DNA of 8,215 nucleotides. Origin: Caryophanales bacterium UBA2298 (GTDB lineage Bacteria; Bacillota_I; Bacilli_A; Izemoplasmatales; Hujiaoplasmataceae). Numbering within the stretch: the first letter of the stretch is position 1; each line of letters begins with the position of its first letter. Below are positions 6,736 through 8,215 of the stretch, piece by piece. The position numbers and the translations under genes are program-made. The notes below the pieces were generated by a model. That model ran no database searches and was not told the DNA's origin. It worked only from the letters and a program-made list of their open reading frames with translations. The stretch spans positions 1 to 8,215 of the forward strand of contig DDWA01000006.1 of assembly GCA_002345425.1 (NCBI GenBank), written 5' to 3'.

Positions 6736-7588
6736 AGATGAATTTATCAAACGAGGTTTAGAAGATTTACTAAAAGAAAATGAAATCGAAAATTTAGATA
6801 AAGAAGAAGTTGTCGATATTGAATTGGATAAAGTTTCACCTAATCCTTTTCAACCAAGACGTCACTTTGACGAACAAACATTAAACGAATTAGCTGATTC
6901 AATCAGATCTAATGGAGTATTGCAACCAGTGATTGTTAAGAAGGTTGCTAATGGATATTTATTAGTGACTGGAGAAAGACGATGTAGAGCGTCAAAAATA
7001 GCTGGTTTTTCAACTGTTCCCGCCATTATAAGAGATTATAATAATCAGTATTTGGCAGAACTGGCTTTATTAGAAAATATTCAAAGAGAAGATTTAACCA
7101 TAGTCGAAGAAGCTGAAGCTTACCAAAATGCAATTCAATCACTTAAATTAACTCACTTGGAATTAGCTCAAAAAATCGGTAAAAGTCGTTCTTATGTATC
7201 TAATGCGTTAGGAATACTGACTTTACCTACTGATGTTTTGAATGAAATTAATCAAGGCAACATTTCCATGGGTCATGCTCGAAGTTTAAGTAAGTTAAAA
7301 GATGTAACGAGAATTAAAAAAATTGCCAATATGATTATTCAAGAACGTTTAACAGTAAGAGACATCGAGTCTTTAGTTAAAAAAGAAAAAAAGAAAAAAG
7401 AAATTAACCGTAAAACAATCTCCCAAGATTTACAAAATGAGCTTGCGAGTTTCAAAGATAAGCTTAATCTAAATTTCAAATTCAAAGATCCTGTAAAAAT
7501 AACGAGTAATAAAATTGTCATAACAATACAAGACCTTAAAGAAATACAAGCTATCAAAAATTTAATAGATGGTGATTTAAATGAATGA
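6728..7588 (+). CDS. parB: ParB/Spo0J-type chromosome-partitioning protein
   Basis: ParB is the CTP-dependent clamp that loads at parS, spreads along DNA and stimulates ParA ATPase. In the 286 residues, the short basic/acidic N-terminus (MHKDEFIKRGLEDLL) is where Spo0J proteins contact ParA. The N-terminal CTP-binding domain shows NPFQPRR (39-45), VTGERRCRAS (80-89, box II) and LENIQREDL (115-123). The helix-turn-helix is LAQKIGKSRSYVSNALGIL (146-164), followed by GHARSL (182-187). A lysine-rich linker (about 218-229) leads to the C-terminal dimerisation domain. ATG 6728 lies inside the end of parA and has only a distant SD (AGAGAGG, 12 nt away), so translation is probably coupled to parA. 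An in-frame TTG at 6716 lacks an SD. Spo0J and Noc are hard to separate by eye; pairing with parA favours Spo0J. Confidence 0.95.
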   Translation: MHKDEFIKRGLEDLLKENEIENLDKEEVVDIELDKVSPNPFQPRRHFDEQTLNELADSIRSNGVLQPVIVKKVANGYLLVTGERRCRASKIAGFSTVPAIIRDYNNQYLAELALLENIQREDLTIVEEAEAYQNAIQSLKLTHLELAQKIGKSRSYVSNALGILTLPTDVLNEINQGNISMGHARSLSKLKDVTRIKKIANMIIQERLTVRDIESLVKKEKKKKEINRKTISQDLQNELASFKDKLNLNFKFKDPVKITSNKIVITIQDLKEIQAIKNLIDGDLNE

Positions 7589-7763
7589 AGAAATTAAAGA
7601 AGGCAGCATTCTTGTTCTAAAAAAAGGTCACCCTTGCGGAGAAAACAAATGGGAAATAGTGAGATTCGGAACCATCTGCAAGATTAAATGTTTAGGATGC
7701 GAGCGAATTGTAATTATTGATCGTGTTGATTTAAAGAAAAGGATAAAGAAGGTACTCGAATGA
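7581..7763 (+). CDS. DUF951 family small protein
   Basis: This 60-residue protein shows the DUF951 pattern: an N-terminal beta stretch, then KKGHPCGENKWEIVRFG (14-30), TICKIKCLGC (31-40) and a basic helical tail RVDLKKRIKKVLE. Cysteines at 19, 33, 37 and 40 could bind a metal, but this is inference and the function is unknown. DUF951 genes (yyzM in Bacillus subtilis) are commonly encoded near parB and ychF in Firmicutes, and this locus fits that. The ATG at 7581 overlaps parB by 8 nt, with GGTGA as SD about 5 nt upstream. Its TGA stop overlaps the next start in ATGA, so it is translationally coupled on both sides. Confidence 0.9.
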   Translation: MNEEIKEGSILVLKKGHPCGENKWEIVRFGTICKIKCLGCERIVIIDRVDLKKRIKKVLE

Positions 7764-8044
7764 AGAAAATACTAGAAGAAATCGTAAAATTCAGAGATGA
7801 AAGAGGATGGCGTGACCACGATACTCCACAAGCATTAGCTAAATCGATAATAATCGAGGCTGCTGAATTATTAGAGAATTATCAGTGGGAAGATACACAT
7901 CCGAATTTAACGAACGTAGAAGAAGAATTAGCTGATGTTTTAATCTATTCTTTGGCTATGTGCTCGGATTTAGGACTTGATCCAGAAACAATAATACGTA
8001 AGAAAATGGTCAAGAACGAAGTTAAATATCCTAAAAACCAATAA
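7760..8044 (+). CDS. MazG-like nucleotide pyrophosphohydrolase (DCTPP1/RS21-C6 type)
   Basis: The 94-residue single-domain protein belongs to the all-alpha NTP pyrophosphohydrolase superfamily. It starts with KFRDERGWRDHDTPQALAKSI, as in DCTPP1-like proteins. It carries the Mg-binding pattern ExxE (Glu33, Glu36 in EAAELLENYQW) and ExxD (Glu56, Asp59 in EEELADVLIYSLAM), and ends in KMVKNEVKYP, the usual C-terminal helix. Relatives hydrolyse (d)NTPs, often dCTP or modified pyrimidine nucleotides, to the monophosphate and PPi, removing non-canonical nucleotides. Substrate here is unknown. The ATG overlaps the DUF951 stop by 4 nt, with SD AAAGAAGG (7745-7752) 7 nt away. It is the last gene of the operon; no classical intrinsic terminator follows directly. 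Confidence 0.9.
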   Translation: MKKILEEIVKFRDERGWRDHDTPQALAKSIIIEAAELLENYQWEDTHPNLTNVEEELADVLIYSLAMCSDLGLDPETIIRKKMVKNEVKYPKNQ

Positions 8045-8054
8045 TACCAATAAA

Positions 8055-8142
8055 TGTCAATTATTATTTTCCTGATAGATATGCCCTTTGTTTAGGAATA
8101 ATAGCAATTTTTATTAAAAAAAACGGAAAATAATAATTGACA
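8055..8142. repeat. Perfect 18-bp inverted repeat with 52-nt spacer
   Basis: The left arm TGTCAATTATTATTTTCC (8055-8072) is the exact reverse complement of 8125-8142. The spacer (8073-8124) is AT-rich and has no evident ORF. The right arm ends in the TTGACA -35 of the tRNA promoter, so the left arm places a mirror-image TTGACA on the minus strand. No good minus-strand -10 was seen 16-18 nt beyond it. As RNA, a transcript from the upstream operon could fold into a long hairpin, but no T-run follows. It may be a protein-binding site, a readthrough-limiting hairpin or a remnant of a small inverted-repeat element. Confidence 0.75.
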
Positions 8143-8165
8143 AATAAACCGATAAATAGTAAAAT
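8137..8165 (+). promoter_or_regulatory. Promoter of the tRNA gene
   Basis: A perfect -35 TTGACA (8137-8142), a 17-nt spacer and a -10 TAAAAT (8160-8165, one mismatch) make a strong sigma-A type promoter. The AT-rich stretch just upstream (AAAATAATAA) could act as an UP element. The predicted start near 8172 leaves a leader of about 21 nt before the mature tRNA 5' end, to be removed by RNase P. Confidence 0.8.
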
Positions 8166-8192
8166 ATTATTCGCATTGTAAAGAGATGTTAG

Positions 8193-8215
8193 GGGCCTAT
8201 AGCTCAGGTGGTTAG
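8193..8215 (+). tRNA. tRNA 5' part, Ile-like, cut by window edge
   Basis: GGGCCTATAGCTCAGGTGGTTAG fits positions 1-22 of a tRNA: acceptor 5' strand GGGCCTA, T8, A9, D-stem GCTC, A14, G18-G19 and A21. Starting one base earlier (the extra G at 8192) would put A at position 8, so 8193 is preferred. The sequence is closest to bacterial tRNA-Ile(GAU), as in Bacillus, but the anticodon lies outside the window, so the isotype is tentative. It may be the first of a tRNA cluster or precede an rRNA operon, which cannot be seen. Confidence 0.88.

Noticed and set aside
7339..7557. Minus-strand short open frame opposite the parB C-terminus
   Set aside because: It results from the lysine-rich coding sequence read in reverse; no independent support.
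8045..8142. Minus-strand promoter from the mirrored TTGACA at 8055-8060
   Set aside because: No -10-like hexamer at 16-18 nt on the minus strand (TTTTTA at best), and no minus-strand gene follows.

Overview
The window reads as a low-GC, Firmicutes/Mollicutes-type chromosome segment, probably near the replication origin, where mnmG-rsmG and parA-parB often sit together. TGA is used as a stop (parB and the DUF951 gene), and tryptophan is read from TGG (for example in the MazG-like gene), so the standard code applies and a Mycoplasma/Spiroplasma code-4 lineage is unlikely. A short SRP RNA without an Alu domain, AT-rich codons and tight gene packing would suit an Acholeplasma/Izemoplasma-like or other deep Mollicutes-related lineage. 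That placement is inference. All protein genes are on the + strand.

Left part (1-2812): an extended -10 promoter drives a short SRP RNA (about 31-151). Eighteen bases later comes a HAD (Cof-type) phosphatase, then mnmG, a tRNA wobble-uridine modification enzyme. No convincing promoter lies between the SRP RNA and the phosphatase, so readthrough is likely.

Middle part (2809-8044): a perfect 20-bp palindrome begins at the last bases of mnmG and overlaps the -35 of a good promoter. That promoter starts a seven-gene run: rsmG (16S rRNA methyltransferase), two six-TM membrane proteins that appear paralogous, parA/soj, parB/spo0J, a DUF951 small protein, and a MazG-like nucleotide pyrophosphohydrolase. 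From the first membrane protein onward the genes overlap by 4-8 nt or lie 14 nt apart, so they probably form one translationally coupled operon. The notable element is the membrane-protein pair between rsmG and parA. Both have six TM segments followed by a cytoplasmic domain of about 210 residues. I read that domain as a degenerate HD-GYP-like domain without its catalytic metal ligands. They could be membrane partners or sensors linked to ParA-ParB chromosome segregation.

Right end (8045-8215): 148 nt hold a perfect 18-bp inverted repeat with a 52-nt spacer. Its right arm ends in the TTGACA -35 of a strong promoter for a tRNA gene (Ile-like, cut by the window edge). I found no canonical parS (GTTTCACGTGAAAC core) in the window.
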